A stretch of 64,000 bases of DNA from Paucibacter sp. Y2R2-4. GTDB lineage: Bacteria > Pseudomonadota > Gammaproteobacteria > Burkholderiales > Burkholderiaceae_C. The DNA lies in NCBI RefSeq assembly GCF_025717535.1, contig NZ_JAJIRO010000003.1:558001-622000 (forward strand), written 5' to 3'. The position numbers and the translations under genes are program-made. This document shows positions 16,459 through 28,404 of the stretch, piece by piece (positions within the stretch are counted from its first letter, which is position 1; every line of letters starts with the position of its first letter). The notes under the pieces were generated by a model, which saw only the letters and a program-made list of their open reading frames with translations, did not search any database and had not been told where the DNA came from.

Positions 16459-16953
16459 ATGAACAGCAGCCCCGACATCCAACTGATCAACCCTGACAGC
16501 CCCGAGCTGTGGGACGCGACGCGACAAATCCTTCGCGACTATGCCGGCAGCTTGAACGTTGACCTGTGCTTCCAGGACTTTGAGGCCGAGTTGCAAACCC
16601 TGCCTGGCCAATACGAGGCGCCCGGCGGCCTGTTGTTGCTGGCGCTGGTGGATGGGCAAGTGGCGGGTTGTGTGGGCTTTCGGGCCTTGCCGGATGTGGA
16701 CTATGCCAATGCTTGCGAAATGAAGCGTTTGTACGTGCGCCCGGCCTTTCGTCGCTTTGGCATTGGGCGCATCTTGGCGCAGGGGCTGATCGATGCTGCG
16801 GTGCAGGCGGGCTACTCGGCCATGCTGCTGGATACCTTGGACGATATGGAGGCCGCGCGTGGCTTGTATGAAAGTTTGGGCTTTGAGGCTGTGCCGCCGT
16901 ACTACTTCAACCCAATACCCGGCGCCCACTATTTAAAAGTCGATCTGGCTTAA
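16459..16953 (+). CDS. GNAT family N-acetyltransferase
   Basis: 164 residues with the GNAT fold. Motif A is visible as KRLYVRPAFRRFGIGRILAQGLI (acetyl-CoA pyrophosphate loop RRFGIG), preceded by a VAGCVGFRAL strand and followed by LDTLDDMEAARGLYESLGFEAVPPYY, which is typical of GNAT motif B. Cytosolic. The substrate is not evident; members transfer acetyl groups to amino acids, antibiotics, or protein N-termini. It stands alone between the cytochrome b gene and the SMP-30 gene. Confidence 0.88.
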   Translation: MNSSPDIQLINPDSPELWDATRQILRDYAGSLNVDLCFQDFEAELQTLPGQYEAPGGLLLLALVDGQVAGCVGFRALPDVDYANACEMKRLYVRPAFRRFGIGRILAQGLIDAAVQAGYSAMLLDTLDDMEAARGLYESLGFEAVPPYYFNPIPGAHYLKVDLA

Positions 16954-17026
16954 TTCAGCTTGAGGCGAGAGTTTCAGCTGGTTACCGGCATAGCATGGCG
17001 GCACATCCCTGAATTCTTTGCCCGTC

Positions 17027-17947
17027 ATGAGCCACACTGAAACCCCTGACACGCTGTACCGCATCGAGCCCGCCGGCCCCCAAGCCGCGTCTTTGGGTGA
17101 ATCGCCGCTCTGGCACGCCCAAGAGCAAGCGCTTTATTACGTGGACATTCCCGAGCGTCAGGTCTTGCGCCTGCACCCCGCCAGCGGCGAGTTGCGTCAA
17201 TGGCAGCTCGATAGCGAGCCGGGCTGCATCGCGCTGATTGACGGGGGCGGCTTGGCTGTGGCGCAGCGCGATGGTTTGTGGCGTTTGAATCCGCAAGACG
17301 GCTCGCATCAACAATTGGCTGGCGCTCCTTATGACGCAGGCCGTCAGCGTTTCAACGATGGCAAGCCGGATAGTCAAGGACGGCTTTGGGTCGGCACCAT
17401 TGATGATGCGCGCCTGCCTGACGCTGGCCTGTATCGTTATGAGGGCGGCGAGTTCAGGCTGATGGCCAAGGACATCGTCACCTCCAATGGCTTGGCCTGG
17501 AGCCCGGATCAGCGTACGCTCTATTGGTCTGACACCAAGGCCCACGAGATTTACCGCTTCAGTTTTGATGCCGCGAGCGGCAGCTTGGGTGAGCGCCAGC
17601 TGTTTGCCAGTTTCCCGGCCCGCGTTGCCGGACAAGAACTGGCGACCTATGGTGGACGGCCCGATGGCGCGGCGGTGGATGCCGAAGGCTGCTATTGGGT
17701 GGCCATGTTCGAAGGCCAGCGCCTGCTGCGCCTTTCGCCCGAGGGGCAGGTCTTGCGGGAATTGCACCTGCCAGTGCGCTGCCCGACCATGCCGACCTTT
17801 GGTGATGATGATCTGCGTACGCTCTACATCACCACCGCCCGCGCCGGCCGTTCGGCCGAGGAGTTGGCTGAGCAGCCTTGGGCCGGCTGTGTTTTGCGTG
17901 TTCGGGTGGAAGTGCCGGGTCTGCCGGTCAATCTTCTGCGACTGTGA
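17027..17947 (+). CDS. SMP-30/gluconolactonase/LRE family protein
   Basis: 306 residues forming a six-bladed propeller of the SMP-30/regucalcin type. Metal-binding positions appear in LGESPLWHAQE (Glu), KPDSQGRLWVGTID, SNGLAWSPDQRTLYWSDT (Asn) and DGAAVDAEGCYWVAMF (Asp). Such enzymes open sugar lactones such as gluconolactone in oxidative sugar pathways. The ATG at 17027 is preferred to the TTG at 17018 upstream. No sugar dehydrogenase is adjacent, so the substrate is unknown. Confidence 0.9.
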   Translation: MSHTETPDTLYRIEPAGPQAASLGESPLWHAQEQALYYVDIPERQVLRLHPASGELRQWQLDSEPGCIALIDGGGLAVAQRDGLWRLNPQDGSHQQLAGAPYDAGRQRFNDGKPDSQGRLWVGTIDDARLPDAGLYRYEGGEFRLMAKDIVTSNGLAWSPDQRTLYWSDTKAHEIYRFSFDAASGSLGERQLFASFPARVAGQELATYGGRPDGAAVDAEGCYWVAMFEGQRLLRLSPEGQVLRELHLPVRCPTMPTFGDDDLRTLYITTARAGRSAEELAEQPWAGCVLRVRVEVPGLPVNLLRL

Positions 17948-18109
17948 GTCGCACGCTTCCGGCCTCGAGTCCATAAGTCGTGGCCTCAGGCCCAGGCGCC
18001 TGGCGTTTCCCCACGGACTTTCGCCCCCTGCCTACCGGCGCATGCCAGAAGTCACAGTGGCTGACAAGTGACCCCGTCAAGGCGCCCTTACCAGTGCTCG
18101 GCAGGGGTC

Positions 18110-18141
18110 TTGTCGAGGGCTTACGGGTTTACACATATAAT
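18110..18141 (+). promoter_or_regulatory. Candidate promoter of the atp operon
   Basis: A perfect -10 hexamer TATAAT at 18136-18141, 33 bases before the atpI start. The only candidate -35 is TTGTCG at 18110-18115, but the 20-base spacing is longer than ideal. The -10 match is strong and the location is right for the operon promoter. Confidence 0.5.
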
Positions 18142-18173
18142 CTTTGGGTTTTGCCGACATCCATCAGACCGAC

Positions 18174-18674
18174 ATGAGTTCGCCCGAGCGCAATGGAGCT
18201 TCCAAAGTTGCTCAAAACGACCTTGATTGGAACGATGAGGTTGAAGAGCTGCCTTTCAAGACCCTGACGCGAGAAGAAGCGCAGGCCTTGTCGGCCAGGC
18301 ATCCGCCGATTTCGCCCTGGCGAATTGTTGCGATGCAGGCTGTGGTGGGGGTGTTGGTCGCCCTGTTGGGGTGGCTGTTCACCGGGCAAAGCAAGACAGC
18401 GTGGTCGGCTCTGTGTGGGGCGGCTGCGGTGGTTTTGCCCAATGCCTTGATGGCGTGGGGCATGACCGGGCTCTTCAGAGGGATTCCTGGCGCTGCGGTG
18501 CTGGGTTTTATGTTCTGGGAGCTGATCAAGATCATGACGGCCATTGCCATCTTGGCAGTGACTGCGGTTGGAATGCCTGATTTGAGTTGGCTGGCCTTGT
18601 TGGCGGCTTTGGTCGGGTGCTTGAAGGTTAATTGGCTGGCGCTGCTTTGGCAGGGCCGGGCTCGAAAAGTTTAG
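18174..18674 (+). CDS. atpI: ATP synthase subunit I
   Basis: 166 residues with four hydrophobic segments in the C-terminal 110 residues and a charged 45-residue N-terminal tail. It is first in the operon, in the position of atpI, and has the ATP-synthase I pattern (WSALCGAAAVVLPNALMAWG). AtpI is not part of the finished enzyme; it helps the c-ring assemble. The ATG at 18174 is used because the upstream frame has no further likeness to the family. Confidence 0.85.
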   Translation: MSSPERNGASKVAQNDLDWNDEVEELPFKTLTREEAQALSARHPPISPWRIVAMQAVVGVLVALLGWLFTGQSKTAWSALCGAAAVVLPNALMAWGMTGLFRGIPGAAVLGFMFWELIKIMTAIAILAVTAVGMPDLSWLALLAALVGCLKVNWLALLWQGRARKV

Positions 18675-18698
18675 TAAATACGCGGACGGAAACTGACG

Positions 18699-19601
18699 AT
18701 GGCAGCCGAAGGACACGGACAGGAACACGCACCCAACGCGGGCGAGTACATCCAGCACCACCTGCAGCATATGCAGATGAATTTCAAGGGTGAGATGGTC
18801 AAACAGACCTCCATCGTTGATTTCAGCTTGTTTAATTTGGACTCACTGATCTATTCGGTGATTCTGGGCCTGATCGGCTGCTTCTTCCTTTGGCGCGCTG
18901 CGCGCAAAGCGACCTCCGGCGTGCCGGGTCGCTTCCAGGCAGCCGTCGAAATCTTGGCTGAAATGGTCGAGAACCAAGCCAAGGGCGTGATTCACAACGC
19001 CACCAGCCGCAAGGTCATCTCGCCTCTGGCGCTGACCGTGTTCGTCTGGATCTTCCTGATGAACTTCATGGACATGTTGCCCGTGGACCTGCTGCCCAGC
19101 CTGTGGGCCAAGGTTTATGGCTCGATGGGCCACGATGCGCATCATGCTTATATGCGTGTTGTGCCGACCGCTGACTTGTCGACCACCCTGGGTCTGTCGA
19201 CCAGCGTCTTGATCATGTGCTTCTTCTATAGCGTCAAGATCAAGGGCGTGGGCGGCTGGACGCACGAGCTGTTGGCAGCTCCGTTTGGTGACAAATGGTT
19301 CTTGTACCCGATCAACTTCCTGATGCAGCTGATTGAGTTCGCTGCCAAGACCGTTTCGCACGGCATGCGGTTGTTCGGCAATATGTTTGCGGGTGAGCTG
19401 GTCTTCATGCTGATCGCGCTGATGGGTGGCGTCTGGGCCTGGGAGTTGAACCCGTTGTCGGGTGGCTTCTGGCTGGGTCTGGGCCATTTGGTGGCTGGTA
19501 CGGTGTGGACCCTGTTCCACATCCTGATCATCACCTTGCAGGCCTTCATCTTCATGATGCTGACCTTGATCTACACCGGCCAGGCGCACGATCAACACTG
19601 A
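18699..19601 (+). CDS. atpB: ATP synthase Fo subunit a
   Basis: 300 residues, membrane protein with about five to six spans. The essential stator arginine lies in the conserved helix SHGMRLFGNMFAGELV, and the C-terminal HILIITLQAFIFMMLTLIYTG helix is complete. It forms the proton half-channels beside the c-ring. Second gene of the operon, 24 bases after atpI. The N-terminus is His-rich (GHGQEHAP..IQHHLQHMQ), which is usual in this group. Confidence 0.96.
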   Translation: MAAEGHGQEHAPNAGEYIQHHLQHMQMNFKGEMVKQTSIVDFSLFNLDSLIYSVILGLIGCFFLWRAARKATSGVPGRFQAAVEILAEMVENQAKGVIHNATSRKVISPLALTVFVWIFLMNFMDMLPVDLLPSLWAKVYGSMGHDAHHAYMRVVPTADLSTTLGLSTSVLIMCFFYSVKIKGVGGWTHELLAAPFGDKWFLYPINFLMQLIEFAAKTVSHGMRLFGNMFAGELVFMLIALMGGVWAWELNPLSGGFWLGLGHLVAGTVWTLFHILIITLQAFIFMMLTLIYTGQAHDQH

Positions 19602-19633
19602 TCGGGTACCGAGCTTCGGTTCTTTCTCTCTAG

Positions 19634-19924
<291 letters not shown>

Positions 19925-19962
19925 TTGATGCGCCAACCTTTCACAGTTGAAAGGATAGCTCT

Positions 19963-20433
19963 GTGAATATCAACGCAACACTGTTCCTGCAAGCGATCGT
20001 TTTTGCGATCCTTGTCTGGTTCACCATGCGCTTCATCTGGCCTCCAATGATGAAGGCCCTGGACGAGCGCGCCGCCAAGATCGCTGACGGTCTGGCTGCG
20101 GCCGACAAGGCCAAGGCCGAGTTGGCCAACGCCAACAAGAAGGTTGACGAGCAATTGGCGCTGACCCGTGGCGAAACCACCAAGCTGCTGGCCGACGCTG
20201 AAAAGCGCGCCGCTGCGATCGTGGCCGCTGCCGCTGGTCAAGCCGAGGAAAAGGCTGCCAAGATCGTTGCTGACGCGCAAGCCGAAGCCGAACAGCAGTC
20301 CATGCGTGCCCGCGAAGTCTTGCGCGAGCAAGTCGCCGCCTTGGCCGTCAAGGGTGCCGAGCAAATTCTGCAGCGCGAGGTTAACGCCAGCGTGCACGCC
20401 GAATTGCTGAACCGCCTGAAGACGGAGCTGTAA
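19963..20433 (+). CDS. atpF: ATP synthase Fo subunit b
   Basis: 156 residues with a GTG start and AAGGA upstream. One N-terminal membrane helix (about 5-27, ending [21 protein letters not shown]) is followed by a long charged Ala-rich coiled coil. It is the peripheral stalk that links Fo to F1 through delta. Length and order are standard. Confidence 0.96.
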   Translation: MNINATLFLQAIVFAILVWFTMRFIWPPMMKALDERAAKIADGLAAADKAKAELANANKKVDEQLALTRGETTKLLADAEKRAAAIVAAAAGQAEEKAAKIVADAQAEAEQQSMRAREVLREQVAALAVKGAEQILQREVNASVHAELLNRLKTEL

Positions 20434-20435
20434 GC

Positions 20436-20969
20436 ATGGCCGAGCTCGCAACCATTGCCCGTCCGTACGCTGAAGCGCTCTATCAAGTAGCGCGTCAGCA
20501 CGACGTCAAGGCTTGGGGCCTGCAACTCGACGCCCTGGCCCAAGTGGCCGCGGCGCCCGAGCTGCGCCAGTTTGCCGATCACCCCAAAGCAACGCCTGAG
20601 CAGGTCTATGTCGTCTCGACACAGACCGCCAAGGTCGAGTTGGCTGAAGGCGTGCAGAACTTTCTGCGCACCGTCATCGCCAACGGGCGCCTGAGCGCCT
20701 TGCCTGCGGTGGTGGAGCAATTCCATGCCTTGGCCAATGCTGCAGCCGGCGTTGCCGACGCTTTGATTTACAGCGCCTTCCCCATTGACGCGGCCCAGTT
20801 GGCTGAGGTCAAGGCGGCGCTGGAAAAGCGTTTTGCTCGCAAGCTCGAAGCGCAAGTCGTGCTGGAACCTTCGCTGATTGGCGGCATTCGGGCGGTGGTT
20901 GGCGATGAGGTGCTGGACACCTCGGTCAAGTACCGTCTGGAACGCATGAAAGTGGCGCTCACGGCCTGA
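20436..20969 (+). CDS. atpH: ATP synthase F1 subunit delta
   Basis: 177 residues starting [19 protein letters not shown], the family signature. The C-terminal [28 protein letters not shown] segment is the conserved OSCP/delta motif. It connects the b stalk to the alpha3beta3 head. It starts two bases after the atpF stop. Confidence 0.96.
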   Translation: MAELATIARPYAEALYQVARQHDVKAWGLQLDALAQVAAAPELRQFADHPKATPEQVYVVSTQTAKVELAEGVQNFLRTVIANGRLSALPAVVEQFHALANAAAGVADALIYSAFPIDAAQLAEVKAALEKRFARKLEAQVVLEPSLIGGIRAVVGDEVLDTSVKYRLERMKVALTA

Positions 20970-21060
20970 TTTTCAGGCCCGAGCGCGACGCCACCCTATC
21001 CGTTCATCCCTGTGTCAATCGCTTTGCAAAAAGACGGCGGGCCAGATGGGAGCCATAGCA

Positions 21061-22614
21061 ATGAATTTGAATCCTGCTGAAATTTCCGAACTGATCAAGA
21101 GCCGTATTGAAGGCCTTGGCACTTCGACGGACGTCCGCAACCAAGGCACCGTGGTGTCTGTGTCTGACGGTATCGTTCGCATCCACGGCCTGTCCGATGT
21201 GATGCAAGGCGAAATGCTGGAATTCCCAGCTGCCGCCGATGGCACACAGACCTTCGGTCTGGCCCTGAACTTGGAGCGCGACTCGGTCGGTTCCGTGATT
21301 CTGGGTGCCTATGAGCACATCTCCGAAGGCGACACCGTCAAGTGCACGGGCCGCATTCTGGAAGTGCCGGTCGGTCCTGAGCTGGTGGGCCGCGTGGTCA
21401 ACGCTCTGGGTCAGCCCATCGACGGCAAGGGCCCGATCAACGCCAAGATGACGGACGTGATCGAAAAGGTCGCTCCCGGCGTGATTGCCCGTAAGTCGGT
21501 GGATCAGCCGATGCAAACCGGCCTGAAGTCGATTGACTCCATGGTGCCGGTGGGCCGTGGTCAGCGCGAGCTGATCATTGGTGACCGCCAGACTGGCAAG
21601 ACGGCTGTCGCGATCGACGCCATCATCAGCCAGAAGGGTCAGAACATGACCTGTATCTACGTTGCGATCGGCCAGAAGGCTTCGTCGATCAAGAACGTGG
21701 TGCGCGCTCTGGAAGCCAACGGCGCGATGGAATACACCATCGTCGTGGCGGCCTCCGCTTCTGAATCTGCTGCGATGCAGTACGTCTCGGCCTACTCGGG
21801 CTGCACGATGGGCGAGTACTTCCGCGACCGCGGTCAAGACGCGCTGATCGTTTATGACGATCTGTCCAAGCAAGCCGTGGCTTACCGTCAGGTTTCGCTA
21901 CTGCTGCGTCGTCCTCCAGGCCGTGAAGCCTACCCTGGCGACGTGTTCTATCTCCACAGCCGTCTGCTGGAGCGTGCAGCTCGCGTGAACGCCGACTACG
22001 TCGAAGCATTCACCAAGGGCGAAGTGAAGGGCAAGACCGGTTCTTTGACCGCGCTGCCCATCATTGAAACCCAAGCCGGTGACGTTTCTGCCTTCGTTCC
22101 GACCAACGTGATTTCGATTACCGACGGTCAGATCTTCTTGGAAACATCGCTGTTCAACGCCGGTATCCGTCCTGCGATTAACGCCGGTATCTCGGTGTCG
22201 CGCGTGGGTGGTGCTGCTCAGACCAAGCTGATCAAGTCCCTGTCCGGCGGTATCCGTACCGACTTGGCCCAGTACCGTGAACTGGCTGCCTTCGCGCAGT
22301 TCGCTTCCGATCTGGACGAGTCCACCCGCAAGCAGCTGGACCGCGGTGCTCGCGTGACCGAGTTGCTCAAGCAAGCTCAGTACTCGCCGCTGTCGATCAG
22401 CCTGATGGGCGCGACGCTGTATGCGGTGAACAAGGGCTTCATGGACAGCCTGGACGTGAAGAAGGTTCTGGCTTTCGAACACGGCCTGCATCAGTTCCTG
22501 AAGACCAGCCACGCCGCTCTGCTGGCCAAGCTGGAAGCCGACAAGGCGATGGACAAAGATGCCGAAGCCGAGTTGAACGCTGCGATCACTTCCTTCAAGA
22601 AGTCCTTCGCTTAA
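21061..22614 (+). CDS. atpA: ATP synthase F1 subunit alpha
   Basis: 517 residues with the alpha-subunit Walker [10 protein letters not shown], the [16 protein letters not shown]alker B region and [14 protein letters not shown] near the C-terminal half. Alpha subunits bind nucleotide without turnover and hold the beta sites. The ATG at 21061 has GGAG eight bases before it; an in-frame ATG five codons earlier is less likely. 91 bases separate it from atpH. Confidence 0.97.
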   Translation: MNLNPAEISELIKSRIEGLGTSTDVRNQGTVVSVSDGIVRIHGLSDVMQGEMLEFPAAADGTQTFGLALNLERDSVGSVILGAYEHISEGDTVKCTGRILEVPVGPELVGRVVNALGQPIDGKGPINAKMTDVIEKVAPGVIARKSVDQPMQTGLKSIDSMVPVGRGQRELIIGDRQTGKTAVAIDAIISQKGQNMTCIYVAIGQKASSIKNVVRALEANGAMEYTIVVAASASESAAMQYVSAYSGCTMGEYFRDRGQDALIVYDDLSKQAVAYRQVSLLLRRPPGREAYPGDVFYLHSRLLERAARVNADYVEAFTKGEVKGKTGSLTALPIIETQAGDVSAFVPTNVISITDGQIFLETSLFNAGIRPAINAGISVSRVGGAAQTKLIKSLSGGIRTDLAQYRELAAFAQFASDLDESTRKQLDRGARVTELLKQAQYSPLSISLMGATLYAVNKGFMDSLDVKKVLAFEHGLHQFLKTSHAALLAKLEADKAMDKDAEAELNAAITSFKKSFA

Positions 22615-22676
22615 TGCCCATGACGGGGCGGACCAAGCACTCTGCGCTGAACCGCCCCATCTGAACAGGAGAAATC

Positions 22677-25030
<2,354 letters not shown>

Positions 25031-25103
25031 TGAAATGCGGGAGAGCGCAAGCTCTCCCCGTGTTCAGCACAGTTCTCAACGCAAACGCTAAGGAAGATTA
25101 AAG

Positions 25104-25520
25104 ATGGCAACCCTCCACGTCGATGTGGTTTCCGCCGAAGAGCAAATCTTCTCCGGCGAGGCCAAATTTGTTGCGCTGCCGGGTGAAAGCGGTGAGCTGG
25201 GCATCTTGCCCAATCACACGCCGCTGATCACTCGCATCAAGCCCGGCGCGGTGCGCATTCAGCGCGCCGACAACGGCCAAGAAGAGTTCGTCTTCGTGGC
25301 TGGTGGCTTGTTGGAAGTGCAACCAGGCAAGGTGACCGTGCTGGCCGACACCGCGATCCGCGGCAAGGATCTGGACGAAGCCAAGGCTCTGGAAGCCCGC
25401 GCAATGGCCGAAGAAGCGATGAAGAACGCCAAGAGCGATATCGACTTTGCCAAGGCGCAAGGTGAATTCGCTGCCATGGCCGCCCAAATCGCCGCCCTGC
25501 GCAAGTTCCGCAAGAACTGA
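25104..25520 (+). CDS. atpC: ATP synthase F1 subunit epsilon
   Basis: 138 residues with the N-terminal beta-sandwich ([40 protein letters not shown] pattern in part) and a C-terminal helical hairpin (about 85-138). It couples rotation and inhibits ATP hydrolysis. It ends the operon; a rho-independent terminator follows 75 bases later. Confidence 0.96.
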   Translation: MATLHVDVVSAEEQIFSGEAKFVALPGESGELGILPNHTPLITRIKPGAVRIQRADNGQEEFVFVAGGLLEVQPGKVTVLADTAIRGKDLDEAKALEARAMAEEAMKNAKSDIDFAKAQGEFAAMAAQIAALRKFRKN

Positions 25521-25594
25521 GTTTTCTCAGGCATCACACCCTCTTGCCCGTGAGACCCGCTCCTATCCTTTGACTGGACCGGACTCCCAAACAT

Positions 25595-25625
25595 CCGCCG
25601 CGACTCGTCGCGGCGGAGCCGTTTT
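25595..25625 (+). terminator. Rho-independent terminator after atpC
   Basis: Perfect 9-base stem CCGCCGCGA / TCGCGGCGG (25595-25603 and 25608-25616) with loop CTCG, followed by AGCCGTTTT. It ends the atp operon and lies only 20 bases before the first gene of the aryl polyene cluster, so any upstream promoter for that cluster would have to read through it. Confidence 0.75.
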
Positions 25626-25644
25626 CGGAGCCGCCACAAGCCAC

Positions 25645-26403
25645 ATGTCTGCAAGCTTCAGCATTCAACAATGGGCAGCCTGGGCGCCTGGGCTTGAAAG
25701 CGAGTCTGATTGGCGGTCGTGGTTCGCCGCGCCGCATGCCTTGCTGGGTGCCGAGCAAGCGGCCTTGGCGGCGATGCCGGCCATGATGCGGCGACGCATC
25801 GATCCCTTGGGCCGTGCCGCTTTGCAGTCGGCCTATGAGGTCCAGCCTGCCGAAACCATCCCCTTGGTTTTTGCTTCGCGCTGGGGAGAGTTGGCTCGGT
25901 CCGTGGGCATGCTGGAACAACTGGCCCAGGCACAGCCCCTGTCGCCAACAGCCTTCAGCCTGTCTGTGCACAACGCCATTGGCGCGCTCTACTCGATTGC
26001 TCGGGGCGACCGCTCCAACTACCAAGCCGTCAGCGCCGGGGCCCACTCCGCCGAGGCGGGCTTCGCGGAGGCGCAAGCCTTATTGGCCGATGGTGCAGCA
26101 GGTGTGCTGCTGGTGGTCTTCGATGCCGCACTACCTGATTGCTATTCGGCCTTTCGAACCACAGATGCGTCCACCTTCACCCGGGCCTGGGCCTGCCTGC
26201 TTCGCCCTGCGGATGCTGAGCCATCGGCGCAAGGACTTCGCCTGACTGCAAAACGGCCCCTGGCCGCTTCGCTCGAATCGAATGTGCCATCCGAGTCCAC
26301 AGGCTTTCAGTTGCCCTCGGATCTGCGAACTCTCGAGTTCTTGATCGGTCAGCAAGCCGAGTTGCGACACGGTCCTTGGCATTGGGAACGTCATGGGGTT
26401 TGA
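25645..26403 (+). CDS. Beta-ketoacyl synthase-like chain length factor
   Basis: 252 residues, about 60 percent of a normal ketosynthase, matching the short Ketoacyl-synt_2 type. The active-site Cys motif is not seen; the corresponding region reads SVSAGAHSAEAGFAEAQALL-like sequence, as in chain length factors that pair with a true ketosynthase. In aryl polyene clusters the homologous protein (ApeC type) sets polyene length with the ketosynthase ApeO type. This is the first gene of the cluster; the next gene overlaps it by 11 bases. ATG at 25645 is the natural start after the terminator. Confidence 0.82.
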   Translation: MSASFSIQQWAAWAPGLESESDWRSWFAAPHALLGAEQAALAAMPAMMRRRIDPLGRAALQSAYEVQPAETIPLVFASRWGELARSVGMLEQLAQAQPLSPTAFSLSVHNAIGALYSIARGDRSNYQAVSAGAHSAEAGFAEAQALLADGAAGVLLVVFDAALPDCYSAFRTTDASTFTRAWACLLRPADAEPSAQGLRLTAKRPLAASLESNVPSESTGFQLPSDLRTLEFLIGQQAELRHGPWHWERHGV

Positions 26404-27178
26404 GACCGCTACAGCTTGGCCACGCTTGAACCGTCTGCGCCGCATTGCGGCTACGGCTCTGGCGTTCTCGGCCTTTGGCGTGGGCGGGCTCTTATTGGGT
26501 CTCTTCTACTTCCCCATGCTCTTGCTGTTGCAGCGCGATGGCGCGCGACGCAGCTTGCATGCTCGAACTGTGGTGAGTCGGGTCTTTGCCGCTTTCATCG
26601 AGCTCATGCGTGCATTGGGCTTGATCAGCTACCGATTTGAAGGCCTGGAACGCTTGCAGCGCAGCGGCCTCTTGGTGTTGGCCAATCACCCGAGCTTGAT
26701 CGATGTGGTGTTCCTGATTTCATTGATTCGCAATGCCGATTGCGTGGTGCGGGGCGGCTTGGCCCGCAATCCATTCACCTTTGGCCCGGTGCGCGCCTGC
26801 GCCTATGTGCTGAACAATGAAGGCCCGGAATTGCTGCAATCCTGTATGGACAGTTTGCAAGACGGCGCTAATCTGATCATCTTTCCAGAAGGCACGCGCA
26901 GCCGGCCGGGCCAAGCCTTGAAGCTACAGCGTGGCGCGGCGCAGATTGCCTTGCGAGCGGGGCGGTCAATCACGCCTGTGCGAATACGCTGCACGCCCCC
27001 CGGTTTGAGCAAGGGCCAGGCGTGGTGGCGCGTCGCCGATCGGGCCTTGCATTTTGAGATCACGGTGGCCGAAGACATCCCCATCAACTCTTTTCTAGAG
27101 TCGGCCAACCAAGAAGCGGGATTGGCTGCGCGATATCTGACCGCACACTTGGCAAACTATTTTTCGATTCAGGGATAA
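26393..27178 (+). CDS. 1-acyl-sn-glycerol-3-phosphate acyltransferase family protein (PlsC-like)
   Basis: 261 residues with an N-terminal membrane segment (about 20-45) and the PlsC acyltransferase domain. Motif I is NHPSLID (HX4D) and motif III is FPEGTRSRPGQ. It overlaps the chain length factor gene by 11 bases. In aryl polyene clusters such acyltransferases are thought to attach the polyene or a fatty acid to a glycerolipid-like anchor; this role is inference here. Confidence 0.88.
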   Translation: MGFETATAWPRLNRLRRIAATALAFSAFGVGGLLLGLFYFPMLLLLQRDGARRSLHARTVVSRVFAAFIELMRALGLISYRFEGLERLQRSGLLVLANHPSLIDVVFLISLIRNADCVVRGGLARNPFTFGPVRACAYVLNNEGPELLQSCMDSLQDGANLIIFPEGTRSRPGQALKLQRGAAQIALRAGRSITPVRIRCTPPGLSKGQAWWRVADRALHFEITVAEDIPINSFLESANQEAGLAARYLTAHLANYFSIQG

Positions 27179-27183
27179 GACAT

Positions 27184-27456
27184 ATGCAAACCATGACGAC
27201 CGATCTTGAGTTGGAGATCAAGCAACTATTGATCGCCAGCCTCAATCTGGAAGACATGACGCCGGACGCGATTGACCCCGAACAGGCGCTCTTTGTCGAG
27301 GGCCTGGGTTTGGACTCTATTGATGCGTTGGAATTGGGCCTGGCTTTGCAGCAACGCTATGGCGTGAGCATGTCGGCCGACTCCACCCAAACCCGCCAGC
27401 ACTTCGCGAGTATCCGGGCCCTGGCTCAATTCGTCGCCGATAAGCGCAGCAAGTAA
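27184..27456 (+). CDS. Acyl carrier protein 1
   Basis: 90 residues with the phosphopantetheine attachment motif GLGLDSIDALEL, Ser45 being the carrier residue. Acidic four-helix carrier of the type found in aryl polyene clusters (ApeE/ApeF types). It would be activated by the phosphopantetheinyl transferase encoded at 43793. It lies five bases after the acyltransferase gene. Confidence 0.9.
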   Translation: MQTMTTDLELEIKQLLIASLNLEDMTPDAIDPEQALFVEGLGLDSIDALELGLALQQRYGVSMSADSTQTRQHFASIRALAQFVADKRSK

Positions 27457-27555
27457 GCAAGCAAGCGAGTAAGCCGGCGCCAAAAACCGCCGGCGATGAG
27501 GCCTCAGTGCCGCAGTACGGCAGCGCCCAATCGGCGCGGTCGGGAGTATTCAGAC
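27457..27555 (+). promoter_or_regulatory. Intergenic hairpin between the two carrier genes
   Basis: 99 bases, the largest gap within the tightly packed cluster. It contains GCCGGCG (27473-27479) and CGCCGGC (27488-27494), a perfect 7-base stem with an A-rich loop, and a purine-rich AGCAAGCAAGCGAG run before it. It has no T-tract, so it may be an RNA processing or partial attenuation site rather than a terminator. Confidence 0.4.
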
Positions 27556-27858
27556 ATGACGGACCAAGAAATTTTCGAACGCCTGCGGGCCATTCTGATC
27601 GAGACCTTTGATATCGACGACGCGGTGATTCAACCGCAGGCGCGGCTTTATGAAGACCTCGACATCGACAGCATCGACGCGGTGGACTTGATCGTCAAAC
27701 TGCGCCCCTTGGTCGGCAAACGCCTGCAGCCCGATGCCTTCAAAGCGGTGCGCACGCTGCAAGATGTGATCGATGCCTTGCAAGGCTTGATCAAGGTCGG
27801 CGAGTCCGAAGGTGCAGAAGCCAAGGCATCGACCGAAGCACGTAGCGCCTTGGGTTGA
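27556..27858 (+). CDS. Acyl carrier protein 2
   Basis: 100 residues with the attachment site LYEDLDIDSIDAVDLI (Ser39). A normal ACP length followed by a short Glu/Ala-rich tail. Two distinct carriers in tandem are the rule in aryl polyene clusters, where one is thought to carry the aryl starter and the other the growing chain; which is which cannot be told here. Its stop is immediately followed by the next start. Confidence 0.9.
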   Translation: MTDQEIFERLRAILIETFDIDDAVIQPQARLYEDLDIDSIDAVDLIVKLRPLVGKRLQPDAFKAVRTLQDVIDALQGLIKVGESEGAEAKASTEARSALG

Positions 27859-28404
27859 ATGCGCCCGATTTTGATTGGCTTGCTGACGGCGGCCTATCCG
27901 CTATTGGTCTACTTCGGCCTCGGTCGCTTTGAGCCCCGTTGGCTGGCCTTGCTCTTGGCCGGATTGGCTTTGCTGCGTGCCGTCGGCAGCCCGGATCGTT
28001 TCTGGCGCTGGGCGGCGGCAGGCGCTTTGCTTTTGGCGGCCTTGACCGCCTTTGGCAATACCGCCCTGCCTTTGAAGCTCTATCCCGTGTTGGTGAACGC
28101 AACGCTGCTGTTCGTTTTTGCTGCCAGTTTGTTCAACCCGCCCAGCGCCATCGAGCGCTTGGCGCGCTTGCGCGAACCGCATCTGGATGCACAGGGCGTG
28201 GCCTATACCCGTCGTGTCACTCAGGTCTGGTGCGGTTTCTTTGTTTTCAATGGCAGCCTGGCCTTGGCGAGCGGGCTTTGGGCCAACGATGCGCTCTGGG
28301 CCTTGTACAACGGTTTGATCAGTTATGTTCTGATCGGCCTGCTGCTGGGCGGCGAGTGGCTGTGGCGCCAACGCATGCTCAAGCAAGCCGGCAAGGTGTC
28401 TTGA
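27859..28404 (+). CDS. COG4648-type membrane protein of aryl polyene clusters
   Basis: 181 residues with about five membrane spans in two groups (residues about 5-75 and 115-165) separated by a SAIERLARLREPHLDAQG loop. The family is regularly found in aryl polyene gene clusters (ApeG position) but has no proven function. It starts at the base after the ACP2 stop, and its TGA overlaps the next ATG. Confidence 0.8.
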   Translation: MRPILIGLLTAAYPLLVYFGLGRFEPRWLALLLAGLALLRAVGSPDRFWRWAAAGALLLAALTAFGNTALPLKLYPVLVNATLLFVFAASLFNPPSAIERLARLREPHLDAQGVAYTRRVTQVWCGFFVFNGSLALASGLWANDALWALYNGLISYVLIGLLLGGEWLWRQRMLKQAGKVS

